A stretch of DNA of 64,000 nt from contig NC_047064.1 of NCBI RefSeq assembly GCF_902459465.1, positions 9,884,476 through 9,948,475 on the forward strand, given 5' to 3'. The notes under the pieces were generated by a model. The model saw only the letters and a program-made list of their open reading frames with translations, had not been told where the DNA came from and made no database searches. The stretch comes from Asterias rubens (Eukaryota; Echinodermata; Asteroidea; Forcipulatida; Asteriidae). Of the stretch, positions 32,380-44,731 are shown in pieces. A program made the position numbers and the translations under genes. Every line of letters starts with the position of its first letter. The first letter of the stretch is position 1.

Positions 32380-35300
32380 CTATGCGATACTTCCAGAGTT
32401 GCTGGCAATACGGGGCCACAAGTCGGCACATTCCTTGGCCACGGGTCCTGTGATGGCAGAGCCTGTTAAACCACAAGAAAGAAAGAAGGGCAATTAGTAT
32501 GGTTAGCTTAGAGCAATTCCACTGCAGTTTACTCACTAAAACTACAAATGGTCAACTAGACTTTAGTCTCCACTTCTTTGGGGCAATCTTAATTTAACTA
32601 CATGTACCAGTGATCATCTACAAGTCTGGCAATATTTTTTTTAATCAAATAATAAAACATGAAATACATGTAGTAATAATTTATTGAATTCATATCAGCT
32701 CTCTACAGCACCATCCTGTTTGAGGGCGGTAACAATAAAAATACCACAAGAAAACTACCCAGAAAAGGTTTAAGAAGTACACCAGTAAAAAAATAAGCAA
32801 AATAGAAATCAAAGACATTTTGAGAGAAAAAAGTACATGAACACCATATAACTGTAAACAAAAACCCAGTCAATATCCCATTCCACAACAAGAACAGGCC
32901 GTCTATAGACTGAAAACGTTCCCTTGTACTTTTCTTTAACGGTACAGGCATGTTTCCTGGTCCTTGGAAAAAGTAGGAACATTTTAATTTGACAAATTTT
33001 GACAGAAATCATGCCTGATGTTGCAAGGTCACAATTTATGGCCGATTTTTAACAACTCACAAAGGGTACAAGCTTTAATTGAAGGTATTGCACAAAAATT
33101 AAATCTATATCCTTTGAAGGACATTATTTCACAAATCAGTTTTAACAGATACGTGTACTCAACTCAATTAACATTTGTTTCCATGTTGGTTAAAAAAAAA
33201 GAGAATAATAACCATAACAATTATTTCAGTCAGAGACAGACCAGGGCCCAATTTCATAGAGCCGCTAAGCACAAAAATTTGCTTAGCATGAAATTTCTTC
33301 CTTGATAAAAACATGATTACCAACAACATTTCCTTTTGTTGCATATAACGTGTTACTGGTCTTCAGCTGATGTTTGCTGATCCTGAAAATCATGTGGAAA
33401 TTTGGTTGGTAATCCTGTTTTTATCGAGGCAGACATTTCATGCTAAGCAAATTTTGGTGCTTAGCAGCTCTATGAAATTGGGCCCTGGGCCCAATTTCAT
33501 AGAGCTTCCGAGCACAAATTTTGCATAGCATGAAATTTCTTCCTTGATAAAAACAGGATTACCAACCAAATTTCCATTTGTTGCATATTGCTTGTTACTG
33601 GTATTCAGCTGGTGTTTACTCATCCGGAAACTCATGAGGAAATTTCGGTGGTAATCCTGTTTTTAATGAGGCAGAAATTTCATGCTAAGCAAATGTTTGT
33701 GCTTAGCAGCTCCATGAAATTAGGTCAGGGACAGATCAAGAAAGTATTTAATGAAAATGAAACGTAAAAAATACAACGCGATGGATATGGAGCAAGCAGA
33801 TACAGGGCATATACGGAAGCCAGAAAGGCTCGTTTCGAAATGCCTGACAAATAGAACAAATAACGTGGTATAATAACAATAATGAGGACGGAAATTGGAA
33901 TAAAAGAAACAGGCAGGAATGCATACAAGAAAGGGAAATAAGATCAGTATTAGGAAACCAGCAGTGTTCTAAAAGAGACCTTAAAGAGACCCGCATAAGT
34001 TCAAGTCTAAATACATTGTTTTTGCAATTAAATTATTTGTCGTTTACTTATTAACCCCTTGAAGGCAAGGCGTCTATGGCCGTTAATCTATTCCAGAATG
34101 CTGTGGACTGTGTATGTGGTAAGCCGTGGAATGCAGTCTGGCCAGTACAGCTGTGGGGAAACAAAGGCTACTATGCAGTCATGCGTGTAAGCTGGGCATT
34201 GAGGCCTGATCATACCAGCGTCAAGAAAAAAAAAACGGAAAAAAAAACAAACAGGCAGCACTATTATGTGGCCTTACAATGGGGTTTAAAGAAGTTAGTT
34301 GTTTTTCTACCTTAATCCCTTGTTTAATAAGCCCTGTATACTCAATACTTTCCAGAGTTTCGAGAACAAACAAAAAATCACAGGCAAATCCAAGGGTGGG
34401 ACTCGAACCCAGAAACACAAAGGTCATGGGTTCAAACCCCAAGTGATTTGCCTATGGTGGGTTTTATTGTCCACTGAACTCAAGAAGAACCAAGATACAG
34501 TGCTTAATACATATCGGTGTAAGGATAATTTGTTATTTATCAGTTCTTGTACCTTTCATTTCTCCTTTGACGTTGACTATGACCCCCGCATTGTCTTCAA
34601 AGTACAGCACCACGCCCTCCTTCCTCCTGAATGCTTTTCTCTGCCGTATAATGACCGCCGGCATGACTAGAAGAAAATTGAAGGAAAGAAAATGAAAAAT
34701 TTGCAATTTGAAAATAAAAAATAAAGATTGTATGTGGCGGGAAAAGGAAGTGAAATTTGGACTTGGTCATGTCAGAGAAACAACGCATTATATCAATAAG
34801 AAAAATTGCACAAAAGTGTGATAATAACAATAATGAAACATAGCTCATAGGCGATCCACTGGACTGGTCAAACATACATGTAGCTCTTAGGTGGCAAAGT
34901 AGGTTGGTCAAACTTAAAAAAACGATACAGAATTGGTAAGAAACAAAAACCGTGAAGATTTACATCAAACTACACGGTCTAATGATGATAGTAAAAAACA
35001 TCCCTTGAAATATTTCTGTTTGAACTGTCATATTTGATAAGAAATAAATAATCTAATTTTGTGTTAGGAGTTTATCGCTCAGTGAGCGCTTTATTCATTT
35101 TTGTTTGGGCATCAATGCAATGCAAAATTTGGGATCGGTTTTCCACTAAATACTCGTCAGTTTAGGTATATATGATGGATTACATGAAGTGCTTACACTG
35201 CCATCAACTGTTTTGTAAGCAACAACCAAATTTGTAATGTTCCTTTGAATTAGGAATCAAAGTATCATCTTCAATATAGATTTAAATAAAGGTTTGGCCG

Positions 35301-38300
35301 ACAAGCCTAAAGGACTCATAAAAAAATAAAGTTTGGGTGAGGCCCGAATGCCACATGATAGTAATCACAATGACATTAGTGGCTTCTGAACCGAGTTGAA
35401 CCCCTTCACTTCCTAATAAGTGCACTGGGTGACTGGGTTTCCTTTACATGCGTTATACCAACACACAGGATCAACGGCCTAACAGCCAATCAGGTGGAAG
35501 AAACGTGGCTCATTCAGACATACCCTTTTTCCGAAGTTCTGGCTTTCCCTTCTTCACTGTAGATACGAACATGTCACCACATCCTGCAGCTGGAAGTCGG
35601 TTCAGACGACCTTTGACACCTTTGACGGCAATGACGAACAGGTTCTTACCACCTATCAACAAATTTGAACATAATAAAAGTTGATCCATCAATGCAATGT
35701 GAACCAAGTTTGTGTACAAACAAAACAAATACATTTCTTTGTTATTTTTTATTATTTATGGTGTTGAGCTAATTTTTGAAGGCCTGAAAGGGTATATTTA
35801 CTGGCTGTGCAACACCAACATTACTTCAATACAGCAGGCTTGGACACTTTGTCTTTTATTTCTTTCTCACTTTGGAAACTGGTCTTTGAAAACTTGAAGG
35901 CTCTAAGAGATTTTGAGAAAATCTAAGAAATCGCATGCCTGCTGTACTCAGTGGGCCTGCATTACTCATCACTGCACGGCTACAAAATGCTGGTTTGATT
36001 TGTGCAACAAATTACTCTACCAAGCTAAATTGTTCTCAAGAACTATCTCTGCCCTCACACGTACCCAATGACCACTGGCAGGCCTGGAAACTCATCTTTG
36101 AACAAAATGAAAGGGCAAGGCCATTTCAATTTTCAAAGGGCACTTACATTGGAAAATCCTTAAAGCCATTGGACACTTCCGTTTAACAGTATTTTCCAAA
36201 GGCCCACACTTGGTGTATCACATTTAATATATAAAATAACAAACCGGTGAAAATTTAGGCTCAATCGGGCATCGGAGTCGGGATAAAATAACGGGGAAAA
36301 CCCACCCTTGTTTCTCATGACATGTATTTACAGTAAATCCGTAATTCTCGTTATCGAGAATTGATAATTGTTTTAATGTTTTCCCAAAAAGTAAAGCATT
36401 TCATGGAATAATATTTCAAGAGAAGTCTTTCACCATTACCTTCTGTAAGCCCTGTAAGTTATTTGTAAATCTGTGAGCGTTTATTTTTATTTCCTGTTCC
36501 GACAGTGTATAATGGCTTCAAGTCAATGGGAAACCTTTGAAGGGCCTGAAGGCCAAGATCTTGGGCTACAAAGGCCATGGTCTCTGTAGCCTGCATGTAA
36601 TTTGAGGCCTGCCCTGGGTGCAGAAAAGAAATTATAGTTTAAAAGTGTCACAATCAGGACTTACCTGTGTTGTCAGCGCAGTTGACCACAGCGCCCACTG
36701 GGAGACCCAGCGAGATGCGGAATTTGGAACCAGATGCACCACCACGTCCTGAGTGGAAAACACACACAATCATAATTTAATTAATCATCAAAAACATCTC
36801 CAAAATAAAAAATTTAAAAAATGGCATACTGTCTATGAAGTCCAGATTTTTAACAGTCAATTTTTAGCCATGAAACTTGAAATATTTTAGCCCTTCTGTA
36901 ACCCTTTAATAAACTATATTAGTATTATAGCCCTGTTGTGAGGACAAATTGCACTATAATCTATTCTGTGTATAATTTTCTCTACATAGGTGCCAATCAT
37001 TAATAAAATTTCAATTTATGTTTACAAGTTGCTATTTATAACGGATTAAAAAATCTAAAATTCATTCATAATTCTTCATTTACATAACTTTACTTTTGAT
37101 GTGGTCACAAAAAAACAAATAATTATGATCCAAAAGTAACATTAATCAGACAATCAATAAACGTCATAAAAAGCAGAGTTCTGTTTTTGTTGTAAACAAC
37201 ATCTTGTATTGTAATGATTGCGTGAGCGCATGTGCCCATGCGAGAAAAGCAAGGCAACTCTGAACTCGCACCAAAAAACTGAAGCAACAAAATTAGTGAT
37301 AAACACAACTCTAGTTCACTAAGTGACTATGGAGTAGGCTATGGTATGGTATGGATGGACTCTCGCCTCGGACCGAGACATATACCAGAGTCTGTTCGAG
37401 TTCAGGAAATTAGCGTTAGATGTCGGTGAGTAACAATAACATGAAGCTGTCTGTATTTTTAATTTGTTTATTAAAAAATGTCACATGTGGTGGCAGGATA
37501 TGGAAATAGAATTCACTTTGTTGGGATTTTTTTTTTTTTTAATTCACTTTGGGAAAAGTTTCCGTATGGCGCCACCACTTTTTCATTCGATATGAAATAA
37601 CATAGTATCTAATTTACCTCAATGAGATATCCCTTTTTCTAAAAATGAGTGAAAAAGTGGTGGCGCCATACGGAAAGTTATCCGTTAGTTGTTTAATGTT
37701 ACTTATTTTAGTTAGGCATGTATGTTTAGTAATTTTATTTGTGGCTGGGTGTTCATAAAAATCATCATAGCAAAGAAATTGTAGAAGGAGATTGTTCAAT
37801 GTTTGGCCATCGTTTGGCTGGCCTGTTGCTGGCCTGGCTGTCACATGCATGTGCTGTGGTGGTTGGCAAGTTAAGTTTACAATTACTGGAGTCAGGACGT
37901 AAAATAAAACCCTGGATTGTATAATTATTAATTCTCAGTTTACTCCAACTATTACCTAAGAAATCATAAGTCTCCTAGACATATGTCTTTTTAAATTACA
38001 TTGTTAATGGAGTAGACGATACAAACACACACTTTCTAACATGTATGCATATCCTATGGCCGTGCAATAGTCGCAATGGTCGTACAACCCGAGTGCAATG
38101 TACGCAGCGCTGCTGTGTGTAATGCCGATTACTGTAGGTTTCTAAACGGCATAATAGAAAAAAAAAAGCTTTTTAAAAGGGCGTTACACAAGTTAACCAA
38201 TAAACATTTATTTACGGTTTTGAAATAAGTAGAATCTTCAGATATCATAGTTTCCCCATATATTTGAAAATTTCACATATTGAGCCACATAAACTGGATG

Positions 38301-38351
38301 ATCACAGATTAGTAAAACCAAAGTAATTTGCCACAAACCTCTCTTCGACAT
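32380..38351 (-). CDS. RPL23: 60S ribosomal protein L23 (uL14), 140 aa
   Basis: uL14 family protein of the large ribosomal subunit. Coding exons on the minus strand, 5' to 3': 38351-38339, 36748-36665, 35652-35524, 34666-34553, 32462-32380. Exon phases close to 140 codons, the same length as human RPL23. The protein reads [112 protein letters not shown] and [20 protein letters not shown] ending in NSGSIA. This is unmistakably RPL23 and shows no break. The first exon encodes only four residues plus one base, a common layout for ribosomal protein genes. A pyrimidine tract fits a 5' TOP mRNA. Introns contain foldback and MITE-like elements. RPL23 introns of vertebrates host a snoRNA; no C/D or H/ACA candidate could be identified here by eye. 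Confidence 0.96.
33244..33723. mobile_element. Two tandem foldback elements 'gggcccaatttcatagagc'
   Basis: 33244-33485 and 33489-33723 are diverged direct copies of a ~240-bp element. Its ends are inverted (cccaatttcatagag / ctctatgaaattggg) and its inner arms pair 'gcttagcatgaaatttcttc' with 'gcagaaatttcatgctaagc'. Related elements: 59683-59925, 17400-17705 and, by terminal word, 8650-8914 and 57480-57734. In intron 4 of RPL23. Confidence 0.8.
34320..34530. mobile_element. Partial SINE (family 2 relative)
   Basis: Contains 'tgtatactcaatactttcc', 'gtgggactcgaaccc' (complement of a B-box), a second 'gggttcaaaccccaagtg' and the tail 'cagtgcttaatacatatcgg'. Order and orientation are scrambled relative to 12276-12430. 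In intron 4 of RPL23, ending about 20 bp short of exon 4. Confidence 0.5.
36165..36512. mobile_element. MITE-like element 'aaagccattggacacttccg', copy 1
   Basis: Left end aaagccattggacacttccg and right end 'gttccgacagtgtataatggctt' are complementary. Internal blocks 'aaaatttaggctcaatcgg' and 'gtctttcaccattaccttct' match copies at 41686-42056 and 45813-46184. In intron 2 of RPL23. Confidence 0.75.
37552..37683. mobile_element. 132-bp MITE 'tccgtatggcgccaccactt', copy 1
   Basis: Inverted ends (gtttccgtatggcgccacca / tggtggcgccatacggaaag) pair over about 30 bp. It has exactly the same length as copy 2 at 44965-45096. No flanking duplication is visible here. In intron 1 of RPL23. Confidence 0.85.
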
Positions 38352-38354
38352 GTT

Positions 38355-38367
38355 GGAGTAAAGAGAG
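38355..38367 (-). promoter_or_regulatory. Candidate 5' TOP tract of RPL23
   Basis: Minus strand CTCTCTTTACTCC ends 3 nt before the start codon. Ribosomal protein mRNAs of animals begin with C followed by pyrimidines, so transcription probably starts at or just upstream of this tract. No TATA box was seen upstream. Confidence 0.5.
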
Positions 38368-39488
38368 CGAGTCTACGGTGGGTTGCCGCTTGAGGGCGCT
38401 ATACATAATGTTCCTATTTTTATTGGCTGCATTTTTTTGCGCTGCGCTGCAGGACCGATTGACCGTGGTTAGGTCGCTTTGACAACCCCCTTCACAAAAC
38501 TATAATTATAACAACATTAATTATACAAATAATAACAACATTAACAATGATAATAAGAAGAAATTAATTAATAATATAAGTTCATTAGTAAAGATAAAAA
38601 CAGAAACAAAACCATAAAAAAATAACTCAGTCCATACCACTGGTCCATGCAACTTTAGAATCTGTTTTTTTCAACACCAATATTAGTAAAAAAAATTAAA
38701 AATACTAATAAATTATCAAATTATTTTCACTGACTCACCATTATAAAAAATACTAATAAACTACCATTATTATTTTCACTGACTCACCACTGATAATTTT
38801 ACCATACGTGGGACACTGGGGATACTCATTTCTCGGAGCGCTATATTAATAGCGCCCACAGACAGACTGATAGTAAAGATCTCGTCTCCGGCCTTTTCAG
38901 CGCTTATAAAAGTTATAGACCTACCATCTTATTGGTATTTTTTCAGTGAACAATCTGAGGGGGACGGTGTAAAAACAGTTTTGTGTGTGCAATTTATATA
39001 TATATATTTTTTAAACATTGAATTACGAGAAAGGCTATGTTACTCTGGTTATTAATTAAAATCTCAAAAATCCATTTAATATAGGGGGAAGACGGACATC
39101 TCCGCCTCCCTGTCGCCATTGATGAATAACATTATCATTATTATAACACCCCTTACAAGTATTCTGCCCTTTCATTGGTTTAGAGCGCGTCACATGACAT
39201 GTCTTAGTTTTGCTAGAAGACGGCCGTGTGATAGTGCGTCGGTTTGCCGTGCGCTAGTCTGAAGACTAGCACATGCTGGCGTGCAGTATATACCCAGACG
39301 TCCGTTGCGTGTACGAGGATGATAAATTAATGGTCTGTAACCATTTCGGATTGCACGACACTACATGCCATCTTGTCTTCTTCCTCCAGCCCATGTGAAC
39401 TTCCCATCAATAGGGAAGAATTTCAGACAGACGGATTTCCCTGGGACACTGGCCAAAACAATGTTCTTAATATATACATGCCCCGCAT

Positions 39489-39888
39489 TAAAGGAACACG
39501 TTGCCTTGGATCGGTCGAGTTGGTCTTTGAAAAGCGTTTGTAACCGTTTTTTTTTTTTATATAAAATGCATAAACAAATTATGGGTAAAGAACAGTAAAA
39601 GTAGAATACAATGATCCACACAAACATGCCACGAAATTGCACGGTTTTACCTCGTCGACTAACACGGTCGGCCATTATGGGAGTCAAATTTTTGACTAAA
39701 TGGCCGACCGTGTTAGTTCGCAAAGTAAAAGGAAACCACGCAATTTCGAGGCAAACTTGTGTGGATCATTGTATTCTACTTTTAAAACATCTTTCCAACC
39801 ATAATAAAATTATGCATTAAAAAAGAGATGGGTTACAGACGCTGTTTATAGACCAACTCGTCCGATCCAAGGCAACGTGTTCCTTTAA
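39489..39888. mobile_element. Foldback element 'aaaggaacacgttgccttgg', copy 2
   Basis: The most complete copy: about 400 bp, self-complementary from aaaggaacacgttgccttgg to ccaaggcaacgtgttccttt, with the axis near 39680 between 'cacggtcggccattatggga' and 'aaatggccgaccgtg'. Confidence 0.85.
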
Positions 39889-40727
39889 TTATTTCACATG
39901 ACGGACATGTGCGAGAGACTTACATTATTTTTTTTTACTCCACAGTGATGCCTTTCTCGGAAATCGCTCATTAACTGGCAACTTCACTGGGAATCACCAA
40001 AAGAAAAAAGCTTTGTATAGGCATATAAAAGGGACCAACGGATGGGATTAGGAAGCCTGAATCGTCTTCTTCTTATCCTGCCGTTTTAGGACAGTCCACC
40101 ACATCACGTATTGTGGTTGTTTTGTGCATCGCCCGGATGACTGGATTCAGAAAGTTTCTTTAAGCGGATTAAACTCTTTCCCCGACCGCCCACTCATCAC
40201 CTACAGTCTTTTTTTCAAGTGGCCAAGGGACATTGGATGCAATTGAGGTTGCAATTTTTGAAATCCTTGGTTTTAATAGTAAGTTTCACAATGATCCTGC
40301 AACCAAAATAGCGAATGTTTAAGGACCTTCACGTGACTTTATCGTTTACCACTTTGCAACAGAATTGAAAACGATTCTGAACACTTTGATGGAAATGATG
40401 TACTCTTTTACAACACTTAAATAAACATACCGTGACGTCATCACACAATGGGTTATGTTTTTGTTTTCTTAACAAGTACATGTATAATTATTATTATCTA
40501 ATGATCGACCCCAAAATTGCATTGTAAGGAATAGGGCGCCCTCCCTCATCCATATAGAGGTGAAACAACCGCTATTCGTTGAAGCCAACCAGTTCTAAGC
40601 AACAAAGAAGATAATTAATCAGTCACATAATGGTTCATTTATACTTTCTTGTGGATCGTATAAAAGACAGTCAAAAAATGCCTCAGTGTGTACCAAAGTT
40701 TACCCTGTATAAAGCACACGCTGCAAT

Positions 40728-40870
40728 GGGAGCCTTTGGAACGCTAGGTGGCAGCAGACCTACCATGTAAATTTCCATTGTTTACGTAGTTTTGAACATG
40801 CGCACATTACCGAGAACAATGGAATTTACCTGGTAAGTCTGCTGCCATTAAGCGTCCCAAAAGTCTCCTA
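40728..40870. mobile_element. Inverted-repeat element 'gaacgctaggtggcagcaga', copy 1
   Basis: Left end gggagcctttggaacgctag continues into gtggcagcagac; the right end gtctgctgccattaagcgtc continues into ccaaaagtctccta. It has an AT-rich centre with 'aacaatggaatttacc' against 'gtaaatttccattgtt'. The second full copy is 54369-54490, and a solo end is at 22913-22945. Confidence 0.8.
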
Positions 40871-41349
40871 TTGGTTGTCTCCAAGTTGCCTTGCGTGAAG
40901 GAAACAATGTCAAATCTATTTCCTCACGTAATCGGCAGATAATTGATAACACCGGAGGAGGTATTTGAGGAATAAGGACAGCCTAACAATGCTATCTCCC
41001 AGGTCTATACACACTAGAAAAATCATGGGATTATAATCTTTGGAGGACAAGATAGAGTTTCATTACTGCCATCTCACTGATCCTGTTGATTACATACAGC
41101 ACACTATTGGTAGTAAATTATTACTCAAAATAATTATTGGAATATCTAATTTACTCGAACGAGCAACGGAGAGCTGTAGTATTTTAATAATCTTGGGTGG
41201 AAAATTACTTGTTTCTTAAAAACTAAGTTTACTTCAGAGGGAGCCGTTTCTCACAAAGTTACACTATCAACATGCAGCTCTCCATTGCTCTTTACCAAAA
41301 TTACCAATAATGTCCTATACCTTGTTCAGGAAAGGGTCCATGTATATAC

Positions 41350-41685
41350 TTTTTGTAGGACATAAAAAACACAATGTCCACAGATTTACATTAAACTTAT
41401 ACAGTTTAATGTTGAAAGCTTTCCTGAAAGTATTAAGTGCTGAGGTTCTGTAGTTTTTGAGAATTAAGTAAAACACTGTCTTGAAAATAACTTTCGTCTC
41501 AGTGATCATGAGACGAAAACTTTTTTAGCAGGTAAAAACGCATTTTCATGACATTGTTTTACTTATTTATCTAAAACTACAGCACCTCAGCAACTAATAT
41601 TTTTAGGTACGCTTAATTCTACTTTCATTATGTTAAAACGGTGTAAGTTTAATGTAAATATGTGTAAGTTTAATGTAAATCTAAA
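41350..41685. mobile_element. Inverted-repeat element 'aatgtccacagatttacatt', copy 2
   Basis: Shares 'aatgtccacagatttacatt', 'tgaggttctgtagtttttga' and the complementary right half with 24676-25015. The right end is degraded into two copies of 'gtgtaagtttaatgtaaat'. It abuts the next element. Confidence 0.65.
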
Positions 41686-42056
41686 GCCATTTGACACTTT
41701 CGGTAAACAGTGTTGTCCAATGCCCACACTTCGTGTACCACAACTTAAATATAAAATAACAAACCTGTGAAAATTTAGGCTCAATCGGTCATCGGAGTCG
41801 GGAGAAAATAACGGGGAAAACCTAACCTTGTTCCCCCACACGTTTCGCCGTGTCATGACATGTGTTTAAAATACATCCGTAATTTTCGCTATCGAGAATT
41901 GATAAATTATTGTTTTAACGTTTTCTCAAAAAGTAAAGCATTTCATGGAATAATTATTATTTCAAGATAAGTCTTTCACCATTACCTTCTGTAAACGCTG
42001 TAAATTATATGTAAATATGTGAACTTTTAATTTTTTCTCTGTACCGAAAGTGTATA
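41686..42056. mobile_element. MITE-like element 'aaagccattggacacttccg', copy 2
   Basis: Runs from aaagccatttgacactttcg to 'tgtaccgaaagtgtataa', matching 36165-36512 throughout but about 20 bp longer ('cccacacgtttcgccgtgtc' is present here and in 45813-46184 only). Confidence 0.75.
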
Positions 42057-43147
42057 AAAATCAGACCTATGAAATTGAATACGAAATTGTTTGTGTTGTT
42101 TCTCGAGGAAGTGAAACAAAAACCAGTTTCAGTGTTAAGTCATTGTCTTCACCGTATGGAGTGATACAGCAATTTTCATGGTGGTATAATGAGACAAATG
42201 CATTTTTTTTTGGCCAAGTCGCGATTGATGGTTTGTGTCGTAATATAACGGATATAACCACATGTGTATGTTCGATGTTCCATAAAGCCACCCAAAAGAT
42301 GATGCGCCACTCTGCCGTAGTGTGGGGTTTAATGACCCCAAACTTTCACCCACCTACGTAGTCTTGGTTCCAAGACCTTCGCATGGTTTAATTCACAGCG
42401 ATTGCTCCCGGGCAGCGCGCCGTAGCGCCCGCTAGCTCTGCGTACGTCTATCGTTGGTTCGATTTCCAGTTCCGCAAAAATGAACCGAAATCATGAATTC
42501 TAGTTCCACCGAAATGAATTCGAGAACTTAAAGAAGGTGCACCATCTGTCGGGTAATAATATCGTTATACGAGTATGAGAAAGTGACGTCTTGTACAAAG
42601 ACTAACCACATATATAGCTGGTCCCAATACCATGCCAATACTAAACGGAAACTAGTGTTATCGGAAAGCCATATGAGTACCGATGCGTTACAACAGTTCA
42701 AGCCTTTTCTATTTACTGGAAAGAAGTGCTATAAATAACTAGCATTAGCAGCAGGTTCAAGAACCAGTGTGAATCGGCGCAGCAGAGTGGATAACATCAC
42801 TGGAAAGTTGTGCGGTATGTACTAACCATTTGTTACAGATGTCGTTAGGGCGCAAACAATGATTATTATCTAAATCGGAATTAGATGTGCCTGTATACAT
42901 TTTCTATAAAAAAACATACCAATACAAGGTTGTTGTCGGATATATTTTGTGCAAGTTCATGGAGCGCTAAAGTGATGTGAAAGTACATTGTGATAGATAT
43001 CGCTTGACTTGGACAATCATTAATCAGAATCCTTTGCCTATAACTCATTTTCTATAAAAACAAACCAAGTAGCCATACTGTACTATGGTTTCATTTGTTG
43101 TCAGATATTTTGTGCAAGTTCATGATATGATTTGAAAATCGATACTT

Positions 43148-43532
43148 AAAAGGCAGTGGACACTATTGGTAATTACTCAAAACAATTATCATCATACAAC
43201 ATTACTTGGTAACGAGTAATGGAGATAGGTTGATGGTATAAAACATTGTGAGAAACGGCTCCCTCTGAAGTGCCATAGTTTTCGAGAAAGAAGTAATTTT
43301 CCACGAATTTGATTTCGAGACCTCAGATTTAGAACTTGAGGTCTCGAAATCAACCATCTAAACGCACACAACTTCGTATGACAAGGGTGTTTTTTCTTTC
43401 ATTATTATCTCGCAACTACGACGATCGCTTGAGCTCAAATTTTCACGAGGTTTGTTATTTTATGCATATTTGAGATACGCTAACTGTCAAGGCTTGTCTT
43501 GTGACAATTACCAATATGTCCACTGTCTTTAA
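43148..43532. mobile_element. MITE 'cagtggacactattggtaat', copy 1
   Basis: Ends aaaggcagtggacactattg and 'taccaatatgtccactgtct' are inverted, and the axis is a perfect hairpin 'tttcgagacctcagatttag' / 'cttgaggtctcgaaatc'. About 385 bp. This is the commonest element in the window, with more copies at 43724-44112, 47007-47391, 47859-48193, 54614-55000, 56576-57295 and 60040-60413, plus fragments. Non-coding. Confidence 0.85.
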
Positions 43533-43723
43533 CGGAAACTGGAAAACGCTAGCGTACATTTTTTTTAAAGGAAATTGAGGGTATGCTTGACTTTTTCAGA
43601 ACATTGAATTCTACGTAGTGTCAACCTTATAATAAAAGCACGCAGTGGAAGTTTTAAGACAAAAGTGGAAAGAACGGTCAATCGGTCAAATTTTTTTTTC
43701 TGTTCCGAAAGTGTCCAATGGCT

Positions 43724-44112
43724 TTAAAGACACACTATTGGTACTTGTCAAAGACTAGTTTTCACAGTTGGTGTATCTCAACATATTATGCACAAAATAA
43801 CAAACCTGTGAAAATTTGAGCTCAATCGATCGTCGAAGTTGCGATATTATTAATGAAAGAAAAAACCCACCCGTGTCTCACGAAGTTGTGTGCTTTCAGA
43901 TGGTTGATTTCGAGACCTCAAATTAAAAATCCGAGGTCTCGAAATCAAATTCGTGGAAAATTACTTCTTGCTCGAAAACTACGTTACTTCAGAGGGAGCT
44001 GTTTCTCACAATGTTATTATACTATCAACCTCTCCCCATTATTCGCGATCGTAATCAAGGTTTTATGATAATACTTATTTTGAGTAATTACCAACAGTGT
44101 ACACTGCCTTCA
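43724..44112. mobile_element. MITE 'cagtggacactattggtaat', copy 2
   Basis: Opposite orientation of the arms ('tgtcaaagactagttttcac' first, 'aattaccaacagtgtacact' last). Central hairpin 'tttcgagacctcaaatt' / 'gaggtctcgaaatcaaattc'. Preceded by a 35-bp end of the 36165-36512 family. Confidence 0.8.
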
Positions 44113-44731
44113 AAAGGCAAAGGGACACCTGGCCAGATTACCCCCCTCCTTTTAGCGGTGTTGTACCATTGCGCATGATTTTACCCGTGGCTATGAAAAC
44201 AGCTAGTGACACAGATCTCAAATTTGGCCCCCTGTATGCCTCGCCAATGTCCATTTATACAAATAAACTTCTTCGAATAACGCAACGATCGTGAATCCTG
44301 TGGTAGTTTTTTAGTGGGCCAATTCGATGGCATTAAACCTGGGACAATAACTCCTCAACAAAATATTCAAGATCACGCATGGCTGACCAAGCCTCAATCC
44401 GTATTATCGGGCTACCTAAATTATTCACGAATACCGCCTATTGTTACTTTGTTGTGACGTCATTTATTTTGTTCATCATCAGAGTACACCCACACAGAGT
44501 TTACCCAACTTGGTATCACCACCCCGTCGTACATTTTATTATACGACGTATAGTATCGTACGTGTGCTAAACTGTAATACGCTTTATACATGCTATCATA
44601 GTGTGCGGTGTATATGAACGACACGGATTCACTCATAACTGTTTGTCTGCATCTAACTCACTCAGAAGTAACACAACTTTGCTGAGGATCTACCATTGCA
44701 ACGGCCAGTTTATATTCTGGACGAAATCAAC

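Larger units (their letters stand above)
38368..44731. other. Intergenic region between RPL23 and the DNase gene (divergent genes)
   Basis: Six kilobases without a recognised exon. It holds the RPL23 promoter side, a foldback element (39489-39888), an inverted-repeat element (40728-40870), 41350-42056 (two elements) and two 'cactattggtaatt' MITEs (43148-44112). ATATAAAAG at about 40024 is TATA-like, but no gene follows it. A TATA-like word 'gtgtatatgaac' at about 44608 could serve the DNase gene. Confidence 0.5.

Noticed and set aside
35448-35684. Plus-strand ORF across RPL23 exon 3
   Set aside because: Antisense shadow of RPL23 exon 3 (35524-35652, minus strand).
36749-38338. Intronic snoRNA in RPL23 intron 1
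   Set aside because: A C-box-like TGATGA on the minus strand near 37760 has no D box at a suitable distance. An H/ACA snoRNA could not be judged by eye.
40020-40200. TATA-driven gene start near ATATAAAAG
   Set aside because: No open frame or exon with family resemblance follows.
42050-42361. 103-aa ORF upstream of the DNase gene
   Set aside because: It begins in the end of a MITE, has no family resemblance, and overlapping ORFs exist on the other strand.
44696-44731. Upstream start for the DNase at 44696
   Set aside because: The codon is TTG. The ATG at 44732 gives a standard signal peptide and is preferred.
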